From positions 30,430,969-30,494,968 of the forward strand of contig CM038468.1 in assembly GCA_021464415.1 (NCBI GenBank): a DNA stretch of 64,000 nt, read 5' to 3'. The number at the start of each line of letters is the position of its first letter. Positions within the stretch are counted from its first letter, which is position 1. The DNA is from Lonicera japonica (taxonomy: Eukaryota; Streptophyta; Magnoliopsida; Dipsacales; Caprifoliaceae). The position numbers were made by a program, and so were the translations under genes. This document shows, one piece after another, positions 48,869 to 59,252 of this stretch. Below the pieces are notes generated by a model. It worked only from the letters and a program-made list of their open reading frames with translations. It ran no database searches and was not told where the DNA came from.

Positions 48869-50312
48869 TGTTAACATATATAACATATATTTCCTAGTTG
48901 TCATTTATAGAGTTGCCATTTATAAGAGTTGACTAATAATATCTAAATCTTTACGTTAATTAGGTTTTATATTTTCCTTACTTGTATCATTCTCATAACC
49001 TTATATAAATGGTCTCTATTGTAATAATTTTATATTATCATACAATCAATTCAATATATTTCTTTATTTTCTATAATCTTAACATGGTATCAGATGATTA
49101 AAATCCTTTTATCTACCAAAATGATACAACTTCTTTTACGTTATTCTAACTTCTTTTATTGTTGCTGGGACGATGTATATAGTCGTCCGCTAGACTATAA
49201 TAGTCACCTACCCAAACATTTATTACCTCGTGGTTGTTACTCAATGACCATTAACTTTAGTTACACCCATCATCTATCCTTCTTAAACTAACCACGAAAG
49301 AAGCGTACCCTTTGTCATCACCAATCTTCATCTTAAAACACCAGCATCAAACCACTTTTACACTACCACTACCAAACAAAACCATTACTATCATTCAAAA
49401 CTAATGTGAGACTCTATAGAAACCTATCCCACATCTATACCTATTGAAAAGCAAAACCAAATATACCAAATCATGAAAACCTCTAAACTATAGTTCACCA
49501 AATCATCACTGTTCATTCACCAGTTTTAATAAAATAAAATAAAAATCAGCTTCCAATTCTAGTTTTTATTTTTATTATATATATATATTGTGTGCATCAT
49601 GGGTCAATATGAATTTTTCTTAATGGGTTTCATGGATTCGTTTTTAAATTTAAGTTGGCTTTTTGTATCATTTTGAGTTTGAAAGGGGGAAGTAAACATA
49701 TATACACATCTGGACCACAGAGCCAATGTTGTCACATGTGCCAAATAATCAGAGCCAACCTTCTCACCTGTGTTAGACAATTAGAGTTGGACATCCATTA
49801 TGTGGGATCTTAGCCATGCGGGACCTTGCACTAAATGTCAATTGTATCGAACCTCAGTCATGTCGGATCTCACCTCAAGCGTTAACTATGACGTGCCGGA
49901 CCTCACCTTGAATGATAACCGTGACGTTTCGGACCTCGCTTTAAATGGCTACTATGCCGAACAACCAACTACCATGTCGGACATCTCTTGCTGGATAATG
50001 TTTACCCTAAGCCATCGTCAACTAAATTTTGGTCAGCCTTTCAAGGCATACTTTCCAAAGTTAAATTAGTCTCTTACTATTTTGAGTTTGAGGGGGGATG
50101 TTAACATATATAATATATATTGCTAATTGTTATTTATACAGTTACCATTTGTAAGAGTTAACTAGCAATATCTAAATCTATATGTTAATTAGATTTTATA
50201 TTTTTATTATTTGTATCATTCTCATAACCATATATAAAGGGTCTTTCTTGTAATATTTTAATATTATCATACAATTAATTTAATAATATATCTATTTTTT
50301 ATATTCTTAACA
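48869..50312 (+). mobile_element. TRIM-like short LTR retroelement
   Basis: LTRs of 216 bp (48869-49084) and 214 bp (50099-50312), each TGTTAACATATATAA...CTTAACA. The primer site TGGTATCAGA (initiator Met-tRNA type) directly follows the first LTR, and the purine tract GAGGGGGGA directly precedes the second. The internal region is only about 1 kb and encodes no gag or pol, although the primer and LTR style resemble Ty1/copia. A second primer site follows the right LTR (50313), so part of another internal region is attached. Confidence 0.85.
49790..49995 (+). repeat. Degenerate repeats in the TRIM interior
   Basis: Four or five imperfect units of about 40-50 bp with CGGACCTCACCTT / TGTCGGATCTCACC and AATGRTAACYRTGAC motifs. 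Confidence 0.6.
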
Positions 50313-50580
50313 TGGTATCGGAGGTATAATCCTCCTACATGTTCTTAGTTTATTCTTACGTTATCTATTCTCTATTATAAGTTATGTCGTTGTGTCACAA
50401 ACCCTTTACAAATCACAACACCCATCAACACTAAACAACACCATCACTTACTAACCCTAAAAACACCAAATAGTATAGCCTAACTTTTCTTTCACATATA
50501 GAACTCTAAATACTACCACTACATATAAACCATTAATTTTACCCCTCCTAAACCAAACATGACGATTCCAAGCATATAAA
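50313..50580 (+). mobile_element. Second, truncated internal region after the TRIM
   Basis: Begins with primer-site-like TGGTATCGGA and continues with CAACACCCATCAACACTAAAC-type sequence like the first interior, then stops at a junction with a DUF247 sliver. This arrangement (LTR, interior, LTR, partial interior) is a typical product of recombination between tandem copies. Confidence 0.6.
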
Positions 50581-50584
50581 GATC

Positions 50585-50665
50585 ACCTCAAATGCCTTTT
50601 TTTGTTCTCGGTGAATTGTTCGAATTTATTAAAAGTGAAAATGATCATCTAGATTTGTTTAATTG
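50585..50665 (+). pseudogene. DUF247 sliver
   Basis: FFVLGELFEFIKSENDHLDLFN closely resembles the repeated central block of the DUF247 pseudogene at 45923-48437 (LFEFVKGENHLLGLLN). Only about 25 codons remain, fused directly to a Gly/Tyr-rich frame. Confidence 0.6.
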
Positions 50666-51650
50666 AGTTATGATGATAATGCTAATAATGATAGTGGAGG
50701 TGGGCTAGGTAGTGATGTTATACGAGGTACTAATAGTGGTGGTAGAGGTAGTGCTTACAATCCTGATACTGATAGCCAATATGATGGTGGTATGTCATGG
50801 CGTGTAGATGATAATTATTATGCCCGCAAGACACAAACCACGGATATTGACTTGGAATAATTAAGCAGCGTATGCATTTATCAAATCTAACTAGGTTCTA
50901 GTGGCTATGATCCCCATTCACAAAGCTATCAGCGCGATGATGATCAACTGCAGAGCTTAAACTTAGGCCAACGCTATTACGGTGGACATGGATACAACTA
51001 TGATTATGATGGTCTCAAATATAGCATCTCACGAGGCGGAATATGTAGTTATGGTTTTAGCACTAGTTATGGAGGTTTTGCACAAGATTATGCTAGTAGT
51101 GGATGATCAAATAATAGTATTATTGCTTGTGGCGGTTATTATGAAAATGATCGTGTAACGTGTCACGATGAATCTCCAGGTAGCAGCGAATATTGGGGAT
51201 TTGGGTATTATCATCACCATGCCTAACCAAATTTTCTTGATTATGAGTCATCTAGTCATTCATCTCATCTTACTCCACAAGTGTCAATTTCCAACTTCCT
51301 TTATATCCTTATTCTTCATTGCTGGAGTCCTGGAGTAATAATGATAATTATAATCCATATCATTATTTTAGGCCTAATTGAATTTATATTTAAGATATTT
51401 GTGCTTTATAAAATTGTATTGTTATATATTTATTAAATTATGATGTAATATTATATTACTAAGTGCGGCATATGTTGGCATTTGGATGTAGGCTACGTAA
51501 CTTGTACTAGATAATGTGCTTATCTAGTTGATATATCCTAATAATATCATACTTTAGAATTTTTTTCATATTTTTTTTTGTGACTTTTTGGGCCTTTTAA
51601 ATAATGAATCGGTCCTAATCGCCAAAATCGAAACCAACGGATTCTCGAGC
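50666..51650 (+). pseudogene. Gly/Tyr/Ser-rich tail, copy 1 (hAT-like relic)
   Basis: The reading frame gives NDSGGGLGSDVIRGTNSGGRGS, then SGYDPHSQSYQRDDDQLQSLNLGQRYYGGHGYNYDYDG, GGICSYGFSTSYGGFAQDYASSG, SEYWGFGYYHHHA, and ends SWSNNDNYNPYHYFRPN near 51378. The 3' flank (51380-51640) matches that of copy 2. I do not recognise a defined domain. Gly/Tyr-rich tails are known at the C-termini of some plant hAT-type proteins, and copy 2 lies in a hAT-like element, so a transposase tail is my best guess. Several stops are present. Confidence 0.5.
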
Positions 51651-51780
51651 AAATTGACAGTGAATTAAAATATAGTCAATGTCTTCCCCACTTTCCTTAC
51701 ATAATACGCACCATGAGGGAGACAAACACATATATGGTCTCCACCTTTAGATTAAGTCACACATATTCACGTGTAAAATT
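51640..51780 (-). mobile_element. LINE zf-RVT sliver
   Basis: Same segment as 6465-6605 (GAATTAAAATATRGTCAATG and ACACATATAYGGTCT blocks). Minus strand resembles EDIDHILIHC of the LINE zinc-binding RVT region. Confidence 0.65.
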
Positions 51781-52006
51781 GGTTCGACTCTTTTTTTAAG
51801 ATGCACATGAATATGAAAACAAAATTATAGGGTTTGGTGTACGTTCACGATTTAATTAGTACAAAAGTATTGTATATTTGAATTATATATATATATATAT
51901 ATATTGTGGACTTAAGTTTATAATTTTAATTTCATTGGTATTTGCTTTTTTTTATTTTTCTTTTGGACTTGGCTCCAACAACAGTACTCACCTCATCCCT
52001 TTCACC

Positions 52007-53741
52007 CATGGTTCAAAGTATTGGCCGATACCGATCCGATATAGCTAATACCGAGTTAGAATAAGGGGTGCCGAACTGCTATTATGACCCAATATGATTA
52101 AATTTTCGGTATTTTAAAATATCACCGATATTTTAACAAAATCACACCGATTCGCTGATATTTCACTCTGTATTACAAAAAAAAAACAAAAAACAAAAAG
52201 GTGACTAAAGTGACATAATTGAATAATTGAATGAAGTGACTGCTGTAACAAAAACACAAGAAAAACAAAACTTGCTGTATGTTGAATTTTGGAAACTTGG
52301 AGTGTAAATTGGCAAAAATTACAAAAAAAAAAGTTAGAGTGTAAATTGGCAACTATCAAATAATAGTATTGCTAGTCGTGGTGATTATTATGGAAATGAT
52401 CGTGGAATGTATTATGATGTATCTTCAAGTAGCAGCAGTTATCGGGGATTTGGATACAGCATCACTATGGCCAACCAAATTTTCTTGATTTTGAGTTATT
52501 TAGTCATTTATCTTATTCTTACCCCACAAGTGCCAATTCTCAACTTCCTTTATATCCTTATTCATTGGCGGAGGGAGCATAGGACAAGTGGGGGCTTAAG
52601 CCCCCACATAGATTTGAAATTTTTTCATAGTAGGTATGGTATTTTTAAATTGCTATAGGGGCTTTTTTATGAAATTCAAAATTATGAAGTTTTCTCTATA
52701 AAAAAAAAATAGAAATATGGGGTCTGGTTTGTATGTATTATTAGAGAAAAATTGTTCTTCACCTTTGAACCCATTAATTATACAAACAAAAAAATGATAT
52801 TGGCCTTCAAAATTTTACTTATTATAAGTTTGCCCCTCGTATAAGATTATCTATTGAATAATTTAACAGTTGAAGTAATATTAAATGTCTAGAGTAAAAG
52901 AACACATAGACCCATATTATATTTTTGAAATATATTTTATCTTCTCACATCTTACTTATTTTTAACTAAATAGAAGGAAGATGTAGGTCTATTTCTTCTA
53001 ATTATAAACAACAAAAATCTCCCAAACCACCTAAAGAAAATGTATGAAATTAATATATGAAAATGCGTAAATTTGTCAAAAAAATAAATAAATTTGAACA
53101 TTGAGAAAGTTATGGTAAAAAACATTAAAAATGAATGTCTTTTAATGTTTTCAAGATATGAAACCTCATAAAAGAATTTATGCGACTTGTGTTTTTTATT
53201 TTTTTATTTATTTTATGTTCATGCCTTTATGTAATAGATGTTTAATATATAATATTTTTGGTGTTATTACTCTTTGTAATTAAAAAAAATTGTTTAGTGT
53301 TAATCAAGCCCCCACTAAGTCGAAATCTTGACTCCGCCATTGTCATCATTCCTCATTGCTGGAGTCCTTGATTAATAATGATAATTACAATTCATATCAT
53401 AATTCTAGGCCTAATTAAACTTATATTTTAGATATTTGTTATTTATAAAATTGTATTGTTATATATTTATTGAATTATGATGTAATATTATATTACCAAG
53501 TGTGACAAATGATGGTATTTTGATGTAGGCTATGTAATTTGTACTAGATAATGTTATTATGCTTATTTAATTGATCCATCTTATTAATCTCATACTTTAG
53601 AATTTTTCCATTTTTTTGGTGATTTTTTGGGCCTTTTAAATAATAAATCGGTTCGTATCACCGAAACGAAAACCGATACCGATATTCGAGTTGAAAATTG
53701 AGTAGCCGAGTTGGCCTCCGAAATCACGACTTTGAACCATA
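52007..53741 (+). mobile_element. hAT-like non-autonomous element with a Gly/Tyr-rich exon
   Basis: Ends CATGGTTCAAAGT (left) and ACTTTGAACCATA (right) are inverted repeats. The flanks CTTTCACC at 51999-52006 and 53742-53749 are a perfect 8-bp TSD, as for hAT. The identity extends to 10 bp if the CA is counted as flank, which would also fit Mutator. Subterminal CCGATACCGAT repeats lie at both ends. Inside is copy 2 of the Gly/Tyr-rich tail (52340-52563, continuing at 53345-53420), split by the element at 52567-53338. Confidence 0.75.
52567..53338. mobile_element. Unclassified TIR element of about 770 bp
   Basis: Left end GGCGGAG with subterminal AAGTGGGGGCTTAAG. Right end mirrors it, opposite strand GGCGGAGTCAAG with TTAGTGGGGGCTTGA. 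Flanked by ATT on both sides. Copy 1 of the host sequence (around 51320) has an uninterrupted version, so the insertion is directly visible. No coding capacity. Confidence 0.75.
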
Positions 53742-53749
53742 CTTTCACC

Positions 53750-54414
53750 CAATGTTCTAAAAATTGTAAATCGAACCTAGATCGGTGAGGAGGGGATTCA
53801 GGATTTTTGGAGAAATTGAAAAAAATCGGGGATTAATCGGCAAATCCATAATTTGAAAAATTGGGAATTAAATAAATATAACAACATTTCTATACTCATA
53901 AATAGTTTTCAAAATAACATAATATTAATAAAATATAATATATCTTTGAAATTAATATTAATTTTTCAACATTCAAGTAACAAAATATGCATAACCAAAA
54001 TTTAAGGAGTGCTTTTGTAAAATTTAAAACTTAAAATGGATCAAAATGAAATAACTTAAAATATTGGGCCTGAACACAAAAATAAAAAAATAAACTTAAA
54101 AGCAACTCTCTCCCACTAGTTGAAACCTAGCCCGCTGCCAACCACAACTGCTTTTTCTTCTTCTTCTTCTTCTTCTTCTTCTTCTTCTTCAACGAGCTTC
54201 TTCTCTTTCAACAAGCTGCTTCTTCTTCTTCTTCAACGAGTTGTTTCTCTGTTTCCCCCTTTTTTTTTTTTCCGATTTTGGTCCGATTCCCGATTTTGGT
54301 CTGATTTTTGACCCAGCCGATTTTCCCAACCGATTCATGAAAATTGAATCAGGTAACTCCCGATTTTTAATTTTTGGCCGATTTATCGACAAAAGATCCC
54401 GATTTTTAGAACAC
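53750..54414. mobile_element. Second TIR element, hAT-like ends
   Basis: Left end CAATGTTCTAAAAATTG; right end on the opposite strand TAGTGTTCTAAAAATCGGG. Subterminal ATCGG motifs at both ends. The left flank is the CTTTCACC of the preceding element and the right flank does not match it, because an inverted-duplication arm begins directly at 54415. Contains a CTT/TCT microsatellite. Confidence 0.65.
54152..54193 (+). repeat. TTC/TCT trinucleotide microsatellite
   Basis: About fourteen pure TTC units (poly-Ser or poly-Phe in translation), with a second shorter run at 54219-54234. Confidence 0.9.
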
Positions 54415-55032
54415 TACATGCACACATGCACAAGTAAATCAGAACTAAATAAAATACAGCCTTATTATAATTATTATTTAAAATATATATATATATATAT
54501 CTATATGCGAACCACTTATTCGCAATCTGACCTTCAAAAGTAATGGTTTCCTGCATCCTCCTTAATTTTCAATTGTATCAAACTTATCCATGACATGAAA
54601 TCTATTAAGTAAATAAACAATATGTAATATAGTCAACTAATTATTTATGTAGTTTCAACAAACTATAACTAGGCACCAAGTTCTACGTGTTTACGAAAGC
54701 ACAGAAGTTTATAGCAAATTAGTAATTATGCATTTATGCTTTCAATTGAAACTCAAAACATTGATTGGGTAACATATGCAATTATACTTTTCCAGCCCCT
54801 CATATTATCATCTAACCTGGCATTTGCCTTAACAGTGAAACCCAACAAATGAATATCTTTATTATCTATTATTCGATGTATGGACATTCATTATTTATTT
54901 AAAGAAGTATTCAGTAATGATATCAGCCAAGACAGTTTCTTAAGATCATGAGGTCCACAACTTCACAGGAATAAGTGGGCTCTTAGTGGGTGGATAAAAT
55001 ACATGTTTTCTTCATCTAAGTGAGCAAAGCCA
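54415..55032 (+). repeat. Inverted duplication, left arm
   Basis: Reverse complement of 63038-63735 across almost its whole length. Shared blocks include TCCTGCATCCTCCTTAATTT, AGGCACCAAGTTCTACGTG and CTTCATCTAAGTGAGCAAAG. The match stops at 55032, within CACGTG. Confidence 0.9.
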
Positions 55033-55150
55033 CGTGAGCATTCTTGAGGTAGGACCCTTAGAAATCAATCTACAGGCCAGAAACCCCATCTGGCCTCATT
55101 TGAGTTATATAGATGCAGATGCTCATACTATAAATACAAGTGCAACACCT
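55031..55150 (+). promoter_or_regulatory. Orphan promoter-like stretch
   Basis: A G-box core CACGTG at 55031-55036 is followed about 90 bp later by a TATA box CTATAAATAC (55128-55137) and a C/A-rich leader (CTTCTTCAATCACAAAAC), the layout of a plant core promoter. No ORF follows; a Mutator-type element is inserted at 55256, about 120 bp downstream of the TATA. Confidence 0.4.
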
Positions 55151-55255
55151 TCTTCAATCACAAAACTTCAATGCTGCGGTGTGTAGGGCGAAAAAAAAAT
55201 AAAAAATAAGAGAAACAGCCAAACAGCGGAAATAGACGCACGGAAATATAAAATA

Positions 55256-56577
55256 GGGTTAATTGCATTTTACCCACCCGAACTATGTACTCGGTTATAC
55301 TGTGCCATACCAACTATTAATTTTTACAATTTTTACGCCAAACTATTAAATTTGTTACACTTTGCCCTAAATTAATAACAGGGTTAATAAATTGACGGAA
55401 TGAAGGGGCAAAATCGATAAACAACATTTTTCTTGAATTTCTCCCGCCAAAAACGTTGTCGTGAATCAGGTGGACCAGTTCCAATTATTTGGCATAGAAA
55501 TAATCTCTCCCTCAATCGAAATAGATCCACACACTTCTAATAATCCTCCATTGCAAAACCTTTACTGTTTATCAATTAATTCAGCCTTAAAGATCACCTA
55601 AATTATTGATTAAAAACAGACTTTGTTTAATTGATTCTAGAGAGAGAGGCGGCAACAAGACACGGCGGAGTACCAAATCGGAACATTCGTCAGCGAGAAA
55701 TCTTTCCCTCTCCGCTCAGTTTACCGACAGAACTGCCCGAGCTCTCTCTCGATCTCTATTGGCCTGCTTACTGTGTTACTCAAGCTTGTCAGGCTTTTGT
55801 TCAGTCAATTCATCATTCATCATTCCTCTTTCTTTGTTTTGCCAGTAGTCTGAGCGGCGTTGAAGGCATGGCCCCCATTATTTATCAACCAACCAAGTGC
55901 CTCTCTCTCTAGAATCAATTAAACAGAGTGTTTTTGATCAATTAAAGCGATCTTTGAGGTTGAATAGATTGATGAATATTAATGATTTTGCAATGGAGGT
56001 TTTGCGGAGCCGCCAACAACTATCACCGTGGGCATTGTGGGATGTAAAATCGAGCTTGGCTTGTTGGTAAAATCTAGAGAGAAATTTTGTGGGGCTGAAT
56101 TTTAGAGAGAGAGTATGGGTGGTTTAGAAAAAGTAGTGTAGAGAAGGGGAGCTGAAGAAGAAGAAGAAGGGGCTAGTCGCAACAATTATGCATCACTTTT
56201 TTCAAGCATTTCACATTTGCCTTCTCTCTCTTTTTTTCTTCTGATTGTGCGCGCTCGGGGAGTAGACCGTGGGAGCGGTGGCGTGTGGAGAGGGATGGTG
56301 GGAGTTGGTGGAGGACGAACGAAAGGGTGTCGACGGTGGAGAAAATGGAGGGGAGATGGTGTTGGTGAAGATGGGGAGAGAGATAACGTGAGAAATTGAA
56401 GGGAAATGTTGTTTACCAATTTTGCCCCTTCATTCCGTCAATTTATTAACCCCGTTACCAATTTAGGGAAAAGTGCAACAAATTTAATAGTTGGGAGTAA
56501 AAATTGTAAAAATTGATAGTTAGTATGGCACAGTGTAACCGAGTGCATAGTTCGGATGGGTAAAATGCAATTAACCC
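55256..56577. mobile_element. Mutator-type TIR element with perfect 9-bp TSD
   Basis: TIRs of about 170 bp start GGGTTAATTGCATTTTACCC at 55256 and mirror at 56577. The flanks TATAAAATA (55247-55255 and 56578-56586) are identical. Within it a second inverted pair exists: 55547-55645 against 55905-56000, both with GTTTAATTGATTCTAGAGAG on opposite strands. The interior (55646-55904) is GC-richer and has overlapping ORFs in two frames, none recognised. A captured host fragment (Pack-MULE) is possible. Confidence 0.85.
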
Positions 56578-56586
56578 TATAAAATA

Positions 56587-57118
56587 TAAAGGGGAAAAGT
56601 TGGTCTCATGATCTCTCTCTTCTCTTTTTAAGTATATTTCAATTCTCAAAAGCCCCTCAACTTATATCTCTTATAATTACATACCCTCAACTATAAATTT
56701 ATGCATACAAGTCCCCATTTTATTTTATTTTATTTTCAAAAGAAGTATTGCCAAAATCGTCAGGAGTGCCACGCACCCCCCCCCCTCGTCACACTGTAGC
56801 TACGCCCCTGGTCTTAATCATCTTTCTTTTTTAGGAAGCAAAATAGTTGAAGTCTTAGTAGTTTTTTTAGCCAACCTTCTCGAGAAAGTTTTGCCCTTCT
56901 GCTCCCATTCAATCGATCAAAAATATAATTAAGGTGGTGTTTGATATAAAAACTAAAATTTGAAATTGAAAATTGATAATTGAAAAAAATTGTTTATTTA
57001 GATCTGAAAATTGTATTTGAAAAAAATGTTGTTCGTTTGAATATAACACATTGGAAAATTGAATTTTTTTAGTTTGACAATTTTACCTTTATTAATTTAT
57101 TTGGATCTCATTATTCTA
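56587..57118. other. AT-rich stretch, nothing recognised
   Basis: Includes a short C run at 56778-56786 and sequence around GGTGGTGTTTGATATAAAAAC (56934) that looks like a MITE end. No gene seen. Confidence 0.4.
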
Positions 57119-57127
57119 AAATATAAA

Positions 57128-58316
57128 GGGTCATTTGGATTTTGGGTACAAAGTTTTGTTATAATTGAGCTTGGGTACCAAAGTTTTTAAAAATTGAACT
57201 TTAGGTACTATTTTACGCTATTCTTAATGTCAAACATGATCGAGTTATTAACTGTTAACTCAAATCTTTTGTGATAAGAACACCATTGTTTAACATTAAG
57301 GGTGGCAAAAGTGAGAAAAGTGTTGGGAAGAGATGAGCAGCAAGAGTGAGAAAAAACGAGGTGGGGCAAATGCTACTTAAGGATTTTCTTGACCAACCTC
57401 TACCTTACCGTAAGTAGAAGAAAAAGAAAAGACAGAAACAGAAAAGTGTGGATAATTTTGGTAACCTCATTCACCAATCCCAACCACCTCCTATCCATTA
57501 TCTCCTGTCCCCACCCTCATTGTCGCCGCCTTCGCCGTCTGTCTTCCACATCTTATTTTCATCTAAAAAGACCAAGGAATGAATGTTCCCTCATCTCCTC
57601 TATCGCCACCACTGTTGCCACCATTCAGGGCGGTACTTTTTTTTCTCGTTGGTTCTTCTCTTCTTCTTGAATTGGTTCTATATTATCTTTTTCTTGTTCT
57701 TGCCAAGGGAATTTCTCTCTCTGTGAAGTGGTTTTAAGAGACCATTTATCTTGAATTTGATCTAGAAAGCTTGGACTGGGCTTTATCTTATTCTTTGTGG
57801 GGTTAATTTGTTATTGGGTCTTAATTTGATTAGAATAATATACCTCGAAATTGAGGGTTTTGAAAGTATTGGCAGATTGGGTTTTTTAGAGAGAGGAGAA
57901 AGAAAGCATAGAAATGAAGTGGAAGTGAGAGAGAACCTGGAACTCAATTTTTTTTCCCGGGTGAAAGGAGAGAGAAAGTGTTGGCAGAGTGGTTTTTTTT
58001 TTCCGGCGACATATGTGGGGGAGATAGAGAGGGCGGTGAGGGTCGGGGGATTGTGCATTGCAGTGGTGAAGGAATATGGGAGGGTTCTTTCTCTCGTTTC
58101 TTTTGACTGTGATTTGGAGAAAAAATATTATGCAAGAGTTTTTGTTAATTGCTGAGGACAACTTCAGTACTTCAGATCTAAAATTGGATTGAGTTAACGA
58201 TCAACGTTAATTGACTCACGGAATGGGGGAAAATAGGACCTAAAGTTTAATTTTTAGAAATTTTAGCACCCAAAGCTTAATTATGACAAAACATTAGTAT
58301 CCAAACTCAAATGACC
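57128..58316. mobile_element. Mutator-like TIR element with transduced interior
   Basis: TIRs of about 85-90 bp: left GGGTCATTTGGATTTTGGG and, on the opposite strand at the right, AGGTCATTTGAGTTTGG. They share AAAAATTRAACTTTAGGT. Flanks AAATATAAA (57119-57127) and TAATGTAAA (58317-58325) agree at 7 of 9 positions. The interior has a CT-rich, GC-richer part (57480-57670) and an intron-like T-rich part. Several ORFs overlap on both strands and none is recognised. Confidence 0.65.
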
Positions 58317-58469
58317 TAATGTAAAAGGGTAAAATTTTCAATAAATTTTTAGTTTTAAGTAGAAAAAATTAAGTTGACACTTTATTTTTATTTTTTTATT
58401 TTACTTTTTAACAAACAACTTTAAAAGCCCTAAAAAATTCCTCCCAAAAGCACTAAATTTCTCTCGCAA

Positions 58470-59160
58470 ATTAAAAACCTCTGTTTTGTTATGTTCCGTT
58501 CTGTTCTTGGAGGTTTGTTATTCTCTTTAGTTTCTCCCTTAATTTTCACCTCTTCATTAATTATATATAATAACTTTTTTCCTTGCTTGCTTGCTTTTGT
58601 CATACTTTTTACTTTATGGTTGTTTTATGGATTGATTGAGTGTTAATGCATGCCTTAATTGATTGATGGGCTGAATTATTTATTTACTTATTTATAATTG
58701 ATTGATTAATATAGGCTGAGGTAATATATTATCTTGAAGAGGCATCAATAAAATAGAAAGAAAAATATTTGATTTGTATAAGAAGTTTGAAAATAAATTG
58801 ATGTGATGAGATACATTACATCTTATTGTCATTTTTATGAGTACATGTACATGACTTTCATCCTTCATTATTTTTTGTGGGAAAGTTTTCTTCATCATTC
58901 TGAAAGAAATTTTTTCAGTGGAAAAGTTTAAAACGCAAGACGATTTCTCTCCATGTGCTTAACTTACTTTCTAACATTTCACACAAATTAAGTGTTCTTA
59001 TTTTTATTTTTCATATTTTTATCAAATGGACTTGAAGGGTTAGTTATTTGTTTTTTTGGTTTGATTTTGATTGGTTTTTGCTCACAAAAGAATTATGAAA
59101 CTTTATGACTAAATAATTGCGGAGGGATTTGCTAACATTGATCTAACATGGACAAATTGT
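58470..59160 (-). repeat. Segmental duplication fragment D (inverted)
   Basis: Reverse complement of parts of copy C (15850-16230). Blocks GTTCTTGGAGGTTTG, TTGCTTGCTTTTGTCAT, GATTGAGTGTTAATGCATG and GGGATTTGCTAACATTGATC pair with it. It also carries the hairpin MITE remnant near 58720-59035. Confidence 0.7.
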
Positions 59161-59252
59161 AGAGCTCATCAAGTGCTAATAAAAGGTAGTATCATTACAT
59201 TGTAACTCTATATATAGCTAAAATGTGTTTAAATTAGAGACAATATGTTAAT

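Noticed and set aside
52007..53741. Pack-MULE with a 10-bp TSD
   Set aside because: The last two bases of the 10-bp match equal the CA start of the TIR; an 8-bp TSD with CA ends fits hAT better, although Mutator is not excluded.
54120..54543. Poly-Ser and Phe-rich ORFs
   Set aside because: Generated by the TTC microsatellite and the TIR element; no homologous domain.
55606..55912. Overlapping 80- and 93-codon ORFs as a host gene
   Set aside because: Two competing frames inside a Mutator-type element, no recognised domain and no second exon; kept only as possible captured cargo.
57389..58161. Six overlapping ORFs on both strands
   Set aside because: Low-complexity CT-rich and GA-rich sequence opens several frames at once; none has a domain.
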